Source of the DNA: JANLTX01 sp049840835
Lineage (GTDB): Bacteria > Armatimonadota > Armatimonadia > Armatimonadales > Armatimonadaceae
NCBI GenBank assembly: GCA_049840835.1
Contig: JASGJG010000023.1
Span: forward strand, 62,001 to 126,000
Direction of reading: 5' to 3'
Length of the DNA stretch: 64,000 nucleotides
Notes under the pieces: generated by a model
Databases searched by the model: none
What the model was told of the DNA's origin: nothing
The model's input: the letters and a program-made list of their open reading frames with translations, nothing else
Part shown: positions 53,052-60,895 of the stretch, piece after piece
Position numbering within the stretch: the first letter of the stretch is position 1
How the letters are laid out: each line of letters begins with the position of its first letter
Position numbers and translations under genes: made by a program

Positions 53052-53167
53052 GGATAGCTCAGTGCCGAGCGGCTTTCACGAGCGCATGCTGGGAGGGGCT
53101 ATCTGCACCACCGGTCGAACTTTTCCTTCCCGACACGGCGTGCGGGACGATGAAGTTCCGCCTGGTG
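53052..53167 (+). ncRNA. Highly structured 5' leader, candidate cis-regulatory RNA
   Basis: Two domains. (a) A closing stem GATAGCTC / GGGGCTATC (53052-53060 with 53096-53104) enclosing small hairpins GCC-GAGC-GGC and AGC-GCAT-GCT, i.e. a multiloop. (b) A long hairpin 53106-53167: CACCA/TGGTG, GG/CC, GAACTT/AAGTTC, a 6x6 internal loop, then CCCG-A-CAC-GGC-GTG-CGGG. It lies directly upstream of the ribosome site (GGGGAG 53191-53196). I match it to no riboswitch class I know. Confidence 0.5.
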
Positions 53168-53202
53168 ACGAGTGGTTCTGTCTCGCCACAGGGGAGATGT
53201 GC

Positions 53203-55005
53203 ATGAGGCTGGTTTTACCTGCTTTTCTAGCCTTATTGACGCTCTCCCCTGGACCGGCCCGCGCAGAATGGTTCCCGCGTATCGAAATTCGGTCTCAACT
53301 GGTTCTGATCAACCGAGAACCTGTTGCTGGATTTCGCACGTTCGCTGGCGGGCTTGCCCCCGCTGAGCGTGCCGCGGTCTTCGCGGGTCGCTTGCAGGCG
53401 GCGCTGCGCCAGAACGGTTCAGGAGTTCAGGTGCGCGCCGCCAGCAAGAACGAAGCGATGCTATTTCTAGCCGGGCGCCCTTTAACCACAGTCACCCGTG
53501 CGGATGCCGAGGGTAGCGACCCCCTCCCGCTGGCACGGCGCTGGGCGAATCAGCTAGAGGCCGCTCTGCGTAAACCGGGGCTGATTCTCTCTGCTCGAAC
53601 TCTCACTCTGCCCGTAAACGAAACCAGGACGATTCGTATTGGCGGAGTCGCGCAGGGTGCCGTTCAGGTTCGTGCCGAGGGAGAGGCGGGCAGTGGCTGC
53701 GACCTGCAAGTCATTGGTAGCCCCGGTAAGGAACAGCTAACGGTGCGTGGCACCCGGCTGGGCTCGGCGCGGCTAACTATCCAGCGTGAGGGAGCACAGG
53801 TAACCCTGGATGTTCAGGTTCTGCCCTATGCCGCCGAACTTCAGGCCGCCGCGCCTATAGACGTAGCCAGTGCGATTCCTTCGCAGGCGCTATTGCGGCG
53901 GCTGGTATTGAACCATGTTCTGAGTGCAGTCTCTCTCTTAGAAGGCGCCCAGCTTCAGGTAAGTGAGCCGGAGCTGCCGCAGGGCGGCATACTATCCGCC
54001 AACCAGATTGTCTCCATAGGCATTCGCGCTAGTGGCCCCCGCATGCTACCGATTGAGACAAAAGTACCGGTGTTGCTGCGCATGGCACAGCCCGTGGTGC
54101 AGAAATCACCCTCAGTTTTGTTCTACTCCAACTGGCCCGAGCGAATCGAGCGGCCCGGTCCGCTCTTTGCAGCAGCATTGCCTCAGGGCGATCAGCCAGT
54201 CCGATTGCTCTATCACCATCAGAGCGCACTGAAAGAGGGTGTGGCGTTTCAGGTAGAGCTGATCAACACCGGCAACGAAAACGCCTTGGTAGGATTACTC
54301 TGGAGCCAGGCCGGACCGGTGCGAGATACCGTATGGGGCGGGTTCTGTGCCGGGCGAGACTTTCTACAGGCTCAGCGCTCCGGGGCACAGGTACGCACCG
54401 AGATTCCGCCACACACACGCTTAGTGCTATCGCAAGAAACGCTACGCCCGGGCCTCACTATCTCCGGATTATGTGAGCTTCAGCAGCTCTCCGGGCAGGC
54501 ACTCCAGGTTCGAATCCGCACCTTACCTGCCGATGGCGCACCCAAAGAAATTCTAAGCCCGCTGGAGTCCAGCGTTTCGGAAACTGAAGGCGAACCCTCA
54601 GCAGATACCTATCCTGGCACCCCGATTCGGCGACAGGAAACGTTCACCATAGGCGGTCCCTGGCGGTTCTTAGACCTCGGTAAGAACGCACCTGCCAGCC
54701 TGACTGAGCGTGAGCGCCGCCTGCACGGCGACTACGGGCTCACCTATGAGGTGGAGGTCGAACTTATCAACCCCACGGCACAGGAGAAAAGTGGGCGCTT
54801 TGTGTTCGATGCTGCTGCAGGGCTGGCCGCAGGCGCGTTTTTTATCGATGACGAGCCGGTGCTGATTCCACAAACCGACCACCAGCGTGAGGTAACCCTG
54901 CGCAAGTTCGCCCTGCCTGCAAACTCCCGCCGCAAGGTACGCATAGAGACAGTGCCTCTCTCCGGGTCGAACTACCCTGCCCGCTTGATTGTGAGGGATG
55001 AATGA
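53203..55005 (+). CDS. Large secreted protein of unknown function
   Basis: 600 aa from ATG 53203, set by GGGGAG 6 nt upstream and a signal peptide (MRLVLPAFLALLTLSPGPARA). The frame upstream to 53062 is the structured leader. The protein is beta-rich with no membrane anchor; EAALRKPGLILSARTLTLPVNETRTIRIGG and LTVRGTRLGSARLTIQREGAQVTLDVQVLP look like a pilus-assembly/BON-type or Ig-like module. The C-terminal half is rich in beta strands (YEVEVELINPTAQEKSGRFVFD). No catalytic motif seen. It overlaps the TPR gene by 4 bp and faces the two-component operon that may control it. Confidence 0.75.
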   Translation: MRLVLPAFLALLTLSPGPARAEWFPRIEIRSQLVLINREPVAGFRTFAGGLAPAERAAVFAGRLQAALRQNGSGVQVRAASKNEAMLFLAGRPLTTVTRADAEGSDPLPLARRWANQLEAALRKPGLILSARTLTLPVNETRTIRIGGVAQGAVQVRAEGEAGSGCDLQVIGSPGKEQLTVRGTRLGSARLTIQREGAQVTLDVQVLPYAAELQAAAPIDVASAIPSQALLRRLVLNHVLSAVSLLEGAQLQVSEPELPQGGILSANQIVSIGIRASGPRMLPIETKVPVLLRMAQPVVQKSPSVLFYSNWPERIERPGPLFAAALPQGDQPVRLLYHHQSALKEGVAFQVELINTGNENALVGLLWSQAGPVRDTVWGGFCAGRDFLQAQRSGAQVRTEIPPHTRLVLSQETLRPGLTISGLCELQQLSGQALQVRIRTLPADGAPKEILSPLESSVSETEGEPSADTYPGTPIRRQETFTIGGPWRFLDLGKNAPASLTERERRLHGDYGLTYEVEVELINPTAQEKSGRFVFDAAAGLAAGAFFIDDEPVLIPQTDHQREVTLRKFALPANSRRKVRIETVPLSGSNYPARLIVRDE

Positions 55006-55808
55006 TAGGCAAAGAGGAAGGAAACTCCTGGGGAGCTATCCCTACGACTAGCGGCTCCGAGTTAATCTGTCAGGTGCTCATGACCCAGGGGAGGCAGTTC
55101 TTCAGGCTGAGCCATTTTCTCAAGGCTGCCCGCTGCTACATGGAAGTGGTGGAGAAAGACCCCGGAAATGTGGAAGCCTGGCTCAATCTGGGAGTCAGCC
55201 TCGCCTATGGGCTTCAGCCCAGCGAGGCCATGGATGCCTTTGTCATTGCCGCCGAGCTTGCCCCGGAGTTTCGTACTGCGCCCTTCACTGTCGCGTTTCG
55301 TATGGAGAGCTATGGGTTTCACCACGAAGCGCTAGCCCTCATAAAAGAGCTTCTGGATAGGGGCATTTTCTACAATGAAGCAGAGCGCCAGGTACTTCGA
55401 GCGGGATTGGCCTATCTAAGAGGCGACTACTCTGGTGCGGAGCTGCATCTGTGCTCAGCATTGGAGTGGGAGCCCGAAAACCCATCGCTGCGCTCCGCAA
55501 GGGCGCTTATGATTATGGAATCCGGGCGGCCTGACCATGCTCTGCAGTTGCTCCAGCAGCAGTGCCGCGAAGAGCCATTCTCACTACGAAATCGCCGCGA
55601 CATTGCCGAGGCAGCATGGCGCAGTGGAGAGCTGGAAATCGCAGAGATTGCCTGTCGCGAAGTGCTACAGGCTCAACCGTACAACAGCCCTATGGCTCAG
55701 CTACTGAGTAAGATTCTCTGGCGCCAGCGTCGCTTTGCCAGAGCTAGCTACTGGTGGCTACATGCCAAAGCCAGACAACGGATTAGCTTACGTAGCCACA
55801 AGTGCTAA
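55002..55808 (+). CDS. TPR-repeat protein
   Basis: 268 aa, no signal peptide. Repeated helical pairs of TPR type: FLKAARCYMEVVEKDPGNVEAWLNLGVSLAYG, PSEAMDAFVIAAELAPEF, DYSGAELHLCSALEWEPENPSLRSARALMI, GELEIAEIACREVLQAQPYN. It likely mediates protein contacts, perhaps with the secreted protein encoded just upstream (ATGA overlap). No enzyme domain. Confidence 0.85.
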   Translation: MIGKEEGNSWGAIPTTSGSELICQVLMTQGRQFFRLSHFLKAARCYMEVVEKDPGNVEAWLNLGVSLAYGLQPSEAMDAFVIAAELAPEFRTAPFTVAFRMESYGFHHEALALIKELLDRGIFYNEAERQVLRAGLAYLRGDYSGAELHLCSALEWEPENPSLRSARALMIMESGRPDHALQLLQQQCREEPFSLRNRRDIAEAAWRSGELEIAEIACREVLQAQPYNSPMAQLLSKILWRQRRFARASYWWLHAKARQRISLRSHKC

Positions 55809-55818
55809 TTGAGAAATC

Positions 55819-56230
55819 CTATTTGACCCGTTCAACAGAATTAGCCAGTAAAAATTTGACGCCGTCTTTCCCATGATAAATGGGCCAGGTGGTTTCGGCA
55901 TAATACTGCTTATATTTGTAGTGGAATAGGGATTGTTTGGGTGGGCAGTGACGCTGTCTCTCACGTGGGACAAAAAGTAGCTGTTGCAGCTTAAAAGAGC
56001 CTTGAAGTCTTTATCCTTTGAAAAGGTATGTGTTTGCTCAACCCAGTAAAACGAGTCTTGAGCAGGTAGGAAGTTGGAGGGGCTCAAAGCCACTTTTTTA
56101 CCAACTCAATATCTGAGCCACGCTGGTGAAGCCGTGACGAAAAAACAACCTGATCTGTCATCAAACGAACCAAACTCTGAGCATCATTACTAAGTGCTAT
56201 TCGGGTCAGTTTGCTGGAGAGCGTATTCAT
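55819..56230 (-). pseudogene. Small gene with two homopolymer frameshifts
   Basis: The minus strand from ATG 56230 encodes MNTLSSKLTRIALSNDAQS... in one frame, ...SNFLPAQDSFYWVEQTH... in the next and ...KQYYAETTWPIYHGKDG... in the third, ending at 55819. One extra T in 56094-56099 and one extra A in 55993-55996 (plus strand) would join these into ~137 aa ending FLLANSVERVK. All three pieces look like real protein. It begins 6 bp after the aroE stop, so it was probably the last gene of that operon. I do not recognise the family. The DNA is more AT-rich than its neighbours. Confidence 0.6.
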
Positions 56231-56236
56231 AAATGG

Positions 56237-57079
56237 CTATGACCCAAGCCTTTTGAGGACTGCGTTGCGCATAACATCCAGAGGTGGCTCGATACCAGTC
56301 CAGCGAGTGAAGCTGAGTGCACCTTGCTGTACCAACATCTCTACGCCGTTCTGTACCCGGCAGCCACGCTCGCGGGCACGGGCCAGCAGAGGTGTTTCGG
56401 CAGGGTTGTAATTCAGATCACTCACAAAGAGATTCGGGTGCAATGCTTCTTTAGGCACCGGAAGCTGAGTTTCTTCGCTACCCGCTCGCCCCACACTGGT
56501 AGTGTTTACCAGCAGATCTGCGTCGGGTAACAGTAACCGCAGCGTTGCCTCACCCCAGGGAGCATGGTGCGCCCCGAAGCGGTTCGCTACTTCGGCTGCC
56601 CGCTCACGTGTACGGTTCAGCACCACCACATTGGCCCCCACGCTGACAAGGGCCTCTACAACGGCACGCGCGCTACCCCCGGCGCCAAGTATCAGCGCCT
56701 GAGTCTGATCAGTTACTCTAAAGCCGTCGGTGCTTAATGCAGACAGGAAACCAGGGCCATCGGTAGAGTCACCTAACAGCCTGCCGTTTTCCCAGTAAAG
56801 CGTGTTCACGGCTTCCAGGCGTGCGGCGCGCTCGGTCAGGCCATCTAAGTGCGCTCCGACTTTCTCTTTTAGCGGAACTGTAACATTCACGCCCTGAATC
56901 TTCAGGGCTCGTACTCCCGCCACAGCCTCGCCGACTTTTTCCGGCTCCACCTCGAAAGGCACATAGACACCGGGGATTTCCAGTGCGGCAAAGGCAGCAT
57001 TGTGCATCGCAGGAGATGCCGAGTGTTTCACCGGGTAGCCCCAGACCCCGTAGACCGGGGTGGCGCCGGTTACTTCCAC
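56237..57079 (-). CDS. aroE: Shikimate dehydrogenase
   Basis: 280 aa, normal length. It reduces 3-dehydroshikimate with NADPH in aromatic amino-acid synthesis. Substrate-binding motifs: GYPVKHSASPAMHNAAF (SxS), catalytic Lys in VNVTVPLKEKVG, an Asp in GDSTDGPGFL. Cofactor site: ILGAGGSARAV and NRTRERA (the Arg selects NADP). The C-terminal VQNGVEMLVQQGALSFTRWTG is characteristic. It overlaps the Nif3-like gene by 10 bp. Confidence 0.95.
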   Translation of the reverse strand: MEVTGATPVYGVWGYPVKHSASPAMHNAAFAALEIPGVYVPFEVEPEKVGEAVAGVRALKIQGVNVTVPLKEKVGAHLDGLTERAARLEAVNTLYWENGRLLGDSTDGPGFLSALSTDGFRVTDQTQALILGAGGSARAVVEALVSVGANVVVLNRTRERAAEVANRFGAHHAPWGEATLRLLLPDADLLVNTTSVGRAGSEETQLPVPKEALHPNLFVSDLNYNPAETPLLARARERGCRVQNGVEMLVQQGALSFTRWTGIEPPLDVMRNAVLKRLGS

Positions 57080-57819
57080 GCCCGCACCGAAATATCTGGA
57101 AGCGCCTTCGCCAGCCGAGCCGTTAGCTCCACAGCACCGGGTTGCTCCGTTGCTCTATGCCCGGCATCAATCAGCGCGAAACCTCGGTGCTGGGCATCGA
57201 TAAACTCATGGTGCCGTACATCTGAGGTCACCAGAGCCTGCGCTCCGGCAGCAATCGCATCCGGCACCAGCTCCGCGCACGCGCCGCCGCCTACTGCCAC
57301 TACTTCCACTATCTGGGTTAGCGGCGCAAAGGTTCGCAGAGCGTCGAAGTTCAGCGCCACGCGCAGAGCGCCCAGCAGAGCATCGACTGTAATCGGTGCA
57401 GGCAAGCGCCCCACACGCCCCAGTCCGTTAGCCGCCAGAGGATGTATATCCGTCAGTCCCAGCAGCCCCGCCAGCACATCATTCACCCCGCCCTGTGCCA
57501 CATCCCAGCTTGTGTGTGCACAGGCAAAAGGGATGTTCTTCTCTAAGCAAAATGCGATAACTGGCGCGGGAAACGGGTCTGAGGCGCGAATAGTTCGGAG
57601 GGGATGGTAGAGCAAGGGATGATGCGCTATCACCATGCCCTCTTTCTCTTTCCATGCCGCCGCCGCAACCTCCGCCGTGCAGTCTAATGCCACGAGCAGA
57701 GTGGAAACAGGCGCGTCCATATCACCCAGTAGCAACCCATTCGGATCACCGGGGAGCGCTCCCACAGGCGGGGCAATAGCATCTAGCGCCGCGCAAACCT
57801 CACGAACCGTAACGCTCAT
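57070..57819 (-). CDS. Nif3-like (YbgI/DUF34) dinuclear metal protein
   Basis: 249 aa, the short form of the family. Metal ligands are suggested by MVIAHHPLLYHP (HH), ACAHTSWDV (H), and DVRHHEFIDAQHRGFALIDAGHRATEQPG near the C-terminus. These ring-forming proteins are linked to GTP cyclohydrolase-like or metal-chaperone roles; function is unsettled in general. It shares one base with the apt stop and overlaps aroE, so three housekeeping genes are cotranslated. Confidence 0.92.
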   Translation of the reverse strand: MSVTVREVCAALDAIAPPVGALPGDPNGLLLGDMDAPVSTLLVALDCTAEVAAAAWKEKEGMVIAHHPLLYHPLRTIRASDPFPAPVIAFCLEKNIPFACAHTSWDVAQGGVNDVLAGLLGLTDIHPLAANGLGRVGRLPAPITVDALLGALRVALNFDALRTFAPLTQIVEVVAVGGGACAELVPDAIAAGAQALVTSDVRHHEFIDAQHRGFALIDAGHRATEQPGAVELTARLAKALPDISVRAWK

Positions 57820-58343
57820 CAGTAGGTAATCAGAGCCTCGTAGGAGTAGCCTGCCAGGCGCTCGTGCCCACTCAGGAACGATAGCTCTACCAGGAACACA
57901 AAGCCTGCCACTGTGCCGCCCAGCTTCTCTATCAAGTGCGCGGCGGCAAGAGCGGTCCCCCCGGTTGCCAGGAGATCATCAACGATCACTACCCGCTGCC
58001 CAGGGGTAATCGCGTCTTCGTGCATTTCTACAGTGGCCGTGCCGTATTCGAGCGCATATTCCACTTGAATCGTCTTGGCTGGAAGCTTGCCTAGTTTGCG
58101 AATCGGCACCAGACCCAGGTTCATAGCATGGGCTATCGGCGCACCGAAGAGAAACCCGCGTGACTCGATACCCGCAATCGCATCCGGGCTCATACGCCCT
58201 GCTGCCCGTGTGAGCGCCCCAATAACTTCGGAGAGCGCGTCACCATCGGCCAAGACAGGCGTGATGTCTTTGAAGAGGATGCCTGGCTTGGGAAAGTCAG
58301 GAATATCACGGATAAGGGAGACAGCCTTGAGCGTTTCAGCCAT
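57819..58343 (-). CDS. apt: Adenine phosphoribosyltransferase
   Basis: 174 aa, standard length. It makes AMP from adenine and PRPP. Signatures: RDIPDFPKPGILFKDITPVL at the N-terminus, AIAGIESRGFLFGAPIA, and the PRPP loop VVIVDDLLATGGTA. It heads the apt-nif3-aroE operon; the first nucleotides upstream are shared with the divergent unknown gene at 58398. Confidence 0.95.
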   Translation of the reverse strand: MAETLKAVSLIRDIPDFPKPGILFKDITPVLADGDALSEVIGALTRAAGRMSPDAIAGIESRGFLFGAPIAHAMNLGLVPIRKLGKLPAKTIQVEYALEYGTATVEMHEDAITPGQRVVIVDDLLATGGTALAAAHLIEKLGGTVAGFVFLVELSFLSGHERLAGYSYEALITY

Positions 58344-58383
58344 GCTCTAAACATTCGGCAAAAGGCAGATTTGTTCCTTGCTG

Positions 58384-58389
58384 TACAAT
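58384..58389 (+). promoter_or_regulatory. -10-like element before the 58398 gene
   Basis: TACAAT ending 8 nt before ATG 58398 with no Shine-Dalgarno between; another probable leaderless start. -35 not clear. Confidence 0.4.
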
Positions 58390-58397
58390 GAACGCTA

Positions 58398-58859
58398 ATG
58401 CCGCTCTATACGCCTGATGACCCCGAGTTCGCCGCGCTAGCCGCCCGTCATGCATGGTTGGAGCATGCGTTGGCCGCAGCCTGTGGAGAGCTGGAAGACG
58501 ACCCGGAACTGCCAAAAGAGCTGGATTGGCTTACACTTTTGCCCCCATCGCTCATGCTGGATATTGAGAGCGTGGACTGCAGCCTGGCGTTTAGCAAGGG
58601 AGGCTACAACGCCACCCTGTGGGATGCGACCGGGGAAGACGATTTCCCGTGGGTAACTCTGCTGGTAGACGATGCCGGAGTGCGCCTGCTCTCCGAGTAC
58701 AGCGTGTTAGACGAAGACGCGGATTTAGACGCGCTCCTGGAAAAAGCCAGCACAGAACTACCCGAGCGCCTGCTCTCCGGGGAACTTACCCGCCAATCAC
58801 CAACGCTTACCCTTCCAGATTGGCTCACTAGCCCCACCTACAAACCCGAGGACAAATGA
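58398..58859 (+). CDS. Acidic cytoplasmic protein of unknown function
   Basis: 153 aa, strongly acidic (runs such as ELEDDPELPKELDW, EDADLDALLEKA). No signal peptide or membrane segment. Predicted alpha/beta pattern with SKGGYNATLWDATGEDDFPWVTLLVDDAGV. I recognise no family. It overlaps the NUDIX gene by 4 bp and so is probably expressed with it; a partner role is only a guess. Confidence 0.7.
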   Translation: MPLYTPDDPEFAALAARHAWLEHALAAACGELEDDPELPKELDWLTLLPPSLMLDIESVDCSLAFSKGGYNATLWDATGEDDFPWVTLLVDDAGVRLLSEYSVLDEDADLDALLEKASTELPERLLSGELTRQSPTLTLPDWLTSPTYKPEDK

Positions 58860-59401
58860 AAGACTTTACCGAGACTGTTACCGCAACTCAGCGCGTCTAC
58901 GACGGGCGTGTAGTAAACCTGCGCATAGACACCGTCACCCTACCCAATGGCAAAGAGGGGCGGCGCGAGGTTGTAGAGCACTCTGGAGCCGTGGCCGTGT
59001 TGGCGCTGAATGAGGCTGGGGAAGCTCTTCTGGTTCGTCAGTTCCGTCTACCCACGGGGGGGCCACTCTTAGAAGTCGTCGCTGGTGGTATCGACGGAGT
59101 CGAGGACCCGGCAACCGCTGCCGCCCGCGAGCTAGCTGAAGAGATTGGCTTTACCCCTGGTAAACTCACCCAACTCTTTGAAGCCTGGGTCGCGCCGGGT
59201 TACTGCACCGAAAAGATCTGGGGCTACCTGGCTGAAGACCTCACCCCCACCGCGGATGCCCATGCTGATGCCGACGAGTTCGTAGAAACCGTGACCATGA
59301 CCCTGGACGATGCCACCGCCGCTATCTTAGATGGCCGCATTCAAGACATGAAATCGGTCGCCACCATTCTCGCGGCAGTACAGCTACTCAAAAGCCGCTA
59401 A
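58856..59401 (+). CDS. NUDIX hydrolase, ADP-ribose pyrophosphatase-like
   Basis: 181 aa. The Nudix box is present: G-x5-E in GGIDGVE, then x7 and RELAEEIGF. The N-terminal YDGRVVNLRIDTVTLPNGKEGRREVVEHSGAVAVL and the EAWVAPGYCTEKIW segment (15-17 residues after the box) are those of ADP-ribose pyrophosphatases (YqkG/NudF type). It would cut ADP-ribose to AMP and ribose 5-phosphate. It lacks the winged helix of the NrtR regulators. A strong 11-bp hairpin follows. Confidence 0.92.
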   Translation: MKDFTETVTATQRVYDGRVVNLRIDTVTLPNGKEGRREVVEHSGAVAVLALNEAGEALLVRQFRLPTGGPLLEVVAGGIDGVEDPATAAARELAEEIGFTPGKLTQLFEAWVAPGYCTEKIWGYLAEDLTPTADAHADADEFVETVTMTLDDATAAILDGRIQDMKSVATILAAVQLLKSR

Positions 59402-59420
59402 CACGGAAACAGTGCCTATT

Positions 59421-59446
59421 GCTCAGGGACTAAGCAGTCCCTGAGC
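59421..59446. terminator. Perfect 11-bp hairpin between convergent genes
   Basis: GCTCAGGGACT / AGTCCCTGAGC with AAGC loop. No T tract on either side, so intrinsic termination is uncertain. It overlaps the last codons of the 59430 gene. Confidence 0.5.
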
Positions 59447-60887
59447 GCACTATTCGAAGCTCTCTAGTAGAGAATTGCTCCTCGCCAACCCGAAGCGCAT
59501 CATACACCTTTATCTGTGAGTGAGATGCAATAAAGCCCAGCGGCGGAAGCTCAAACTCCTCGCAAGCGTATCCCTCGGATTTACTGAAATTCACTACGAC
59601 ACGGGTCTTATCCGTGTAGATAGCCTCCTGAACCTGAAGGTCATCACTGAGAAAGCGATGTGTGTTCAGAAACGCAGCGAATGTTGCGGAATACAGTTCC
59701 ATTAGAACGTGCTCTTTTTCTACGCACTCTTTCTGCCAGTTCTGGTAGCCATCCGCAAAAGAAGCATACTCACTATTTTTAGGGCGAGATAGACAGAGCA
59801 ATGCTTTTAGAAATCGAATCTTAAAAGAAACAGATTCTGGCTCAGGAAAGAGAGATTTAACAGGAATCACGGAATCTCTATGTACGACGGAGTTCAAAGG
59901 GATTTCTTGATAGCGGAACGAGATTGGAAGGAAAAACCAGGAATCTGTAAAAGGAGACAACCAGTCTCCTCTATGCCGTACATGCCTGATTCCGTCCATT
60001 GCTTTGAACTGTTCCGATATGGATTCCATAGCATCCCATTTGCTGAAGGCGCTCTTGTACGAGTTCTCTAGAAGTAGATCTAGCTCTGCAGTGAATTTGT
60101 ATGGCTTAGAGATAATATCTTGTAAGTAGGGCCTCTCTCTGAGTTTCTTGCGCAGAGTGACATGAGCACGCTCAGAAACTAACTTGTCACGATAAGCACG
60201 AGCAATGGAAATATGATCCCCATGCGGAATCAGTACAAGGCGAATTTCCAGCCTGCGCCGCTCTGGATCACGCTCATATACCCAATCGCAGGATGTCTGA
60301 GAAAACACAGCCATGGCATAGGCCGAGTCGGTAAGTAGTGCTAGAGCCGAGCCTGATTTGAGGCCACCGAAGAATGCCATGGAAAGCCCGTTCGATTGCC
60401 AGAGCGGGAGAGCCTGTGGCTCTATTAGAACATCTTTAGGAGAAATCAGCGCCCCTTCATCAATAGGTAGTACGTAGCGGTCTACGCCACGACAAAGTCC
60501 CGGCAGCAGGCCGATTCGATGTAGCGTGTGGGTCTTCGTATCGCGGCTGGCTTCTACCGTAAGCTGAATCTCTTTTTCGGCACAGGTGAAGTACACATCT
60601 ATCGGCATGCCCTCTGGCGTATCCAGCCCCAGCAGAAGCCGCTTGCCCGTGCCACTCATCTTTTCAGAGACACTGATGATCTTGCAGTCACCGAACTCAT
60701 GGCGTATCTGCTGCCCCGTTTCACGCTCCGTAAGCTCTATCCAACCCACGGAAAGACCATCTGCCCAGGAGGTCTGTGTCGTTGTCTCTGTCAGAGAATA
60801 GGTAAGGGATTTTCTATCTAAGACCAACTCATAGCAACCGAATGCGATACGAAACGTGGAGTTCACAAAATGTAGTTTACGGTACAC
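59430..60887 (-). CDS. Glycoside-hydrolase-like protein (DUF5696/GH101-like), reduced barrel
   Basis: 485 aa. The N-terminal beta-sandwich and the segment SIARAYRDKLVSERAHVTLRKKL, together with a C-terminal LPPLGFIASHSQIKVYDALR, recall large glycosidases of the DUF5696/GH101-like group, but the expected TIM barrel between them is much shortened and I see no paired catalytic acids. It may be an inactive or divergent member. No signal peptide. The start could be GTG 60887 or GTG 60866; TAAACT ends 7 nt before the latter. It is divergent from the Gfo/Idh/MocA gene. Confidence 0.55.
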   Translation of the reverse strand: MYRKLHFVNSTFRIAFGCYELVLDRKSLTYSLTETTTQTSWADGLSVGWIELTERETGQQIRHEFGDCKIISVSEKMSGTGKRLLLGLDTPEGMPIDVYFTCAEKEIQLTVEASRDTKTHTLHRIGLLPGLCRGVDRYVLPIDEGALISPKDVLIEPQALPLWQSNGLSMAFFGGLKSGSALALLTDSAYAMAVFSQTSCDWVYERDPERRRLEIRLVLIPHGDHISIARAYRDKLVSERAHVTLRKKLRERPYLQDIISKPYKFTAELDLLLENSYKSAFSKWDAMESISEQFKAMDGIRHVRHRGDWLSPFTDSWFFLPISFRYQEIPLNSVVHRDSVIPVKSLFPEPESVSFKIRFLKALLCLSRPKNSEYASFADGYQNWQKECVEKEHVLMELYSATFAAFLNTHRFLSDDLQVQEAIYTDKTRVVVNFSKSEGYACEEFELPPLGFIASHSQIKVYDALRVGEEQFSTRELRIVRSGTA

Positions 60888-60888
60888 T
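60883..60888 (+). promoter_or_regulatory. -10-like element for a leaderless Gfo/Idh/MocA mRNA
   Basis: TACACT ends 7 nt before ATG 60896, with TTCACA (60862-60867) 15 bp upstream as a possible -35. No ribosome site. On the other strand TAAACT (60874-60879) serves the divergent gene. Confidence 0.45.
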
Positions 60889-60895
60889 TCTGACC

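Noticed and set aside
53062..53202. 47-codon N-terminal extension of the secreted protein
   Set aside because: It would bury the signal peptide, has no ribosome site, and coincides with the structured leader; ATG 53203 has GGGGAG at proper spacing.
55788..56093. 101-aa minus-strand open frame as a stand-alone gene
   Set aside because: Only its middle part looks like protein; its ends are out of frame with the better segments before and after, which fit one frameshifted gene (55819-56230).
58856..59401. NUDIX protein as an NrtR-type NAD regulator for the pncAB inverted repeat
   Set aside because: No C-terminal winged helix is present; the motifs fit an ADP-ribose pyrophosphatase.
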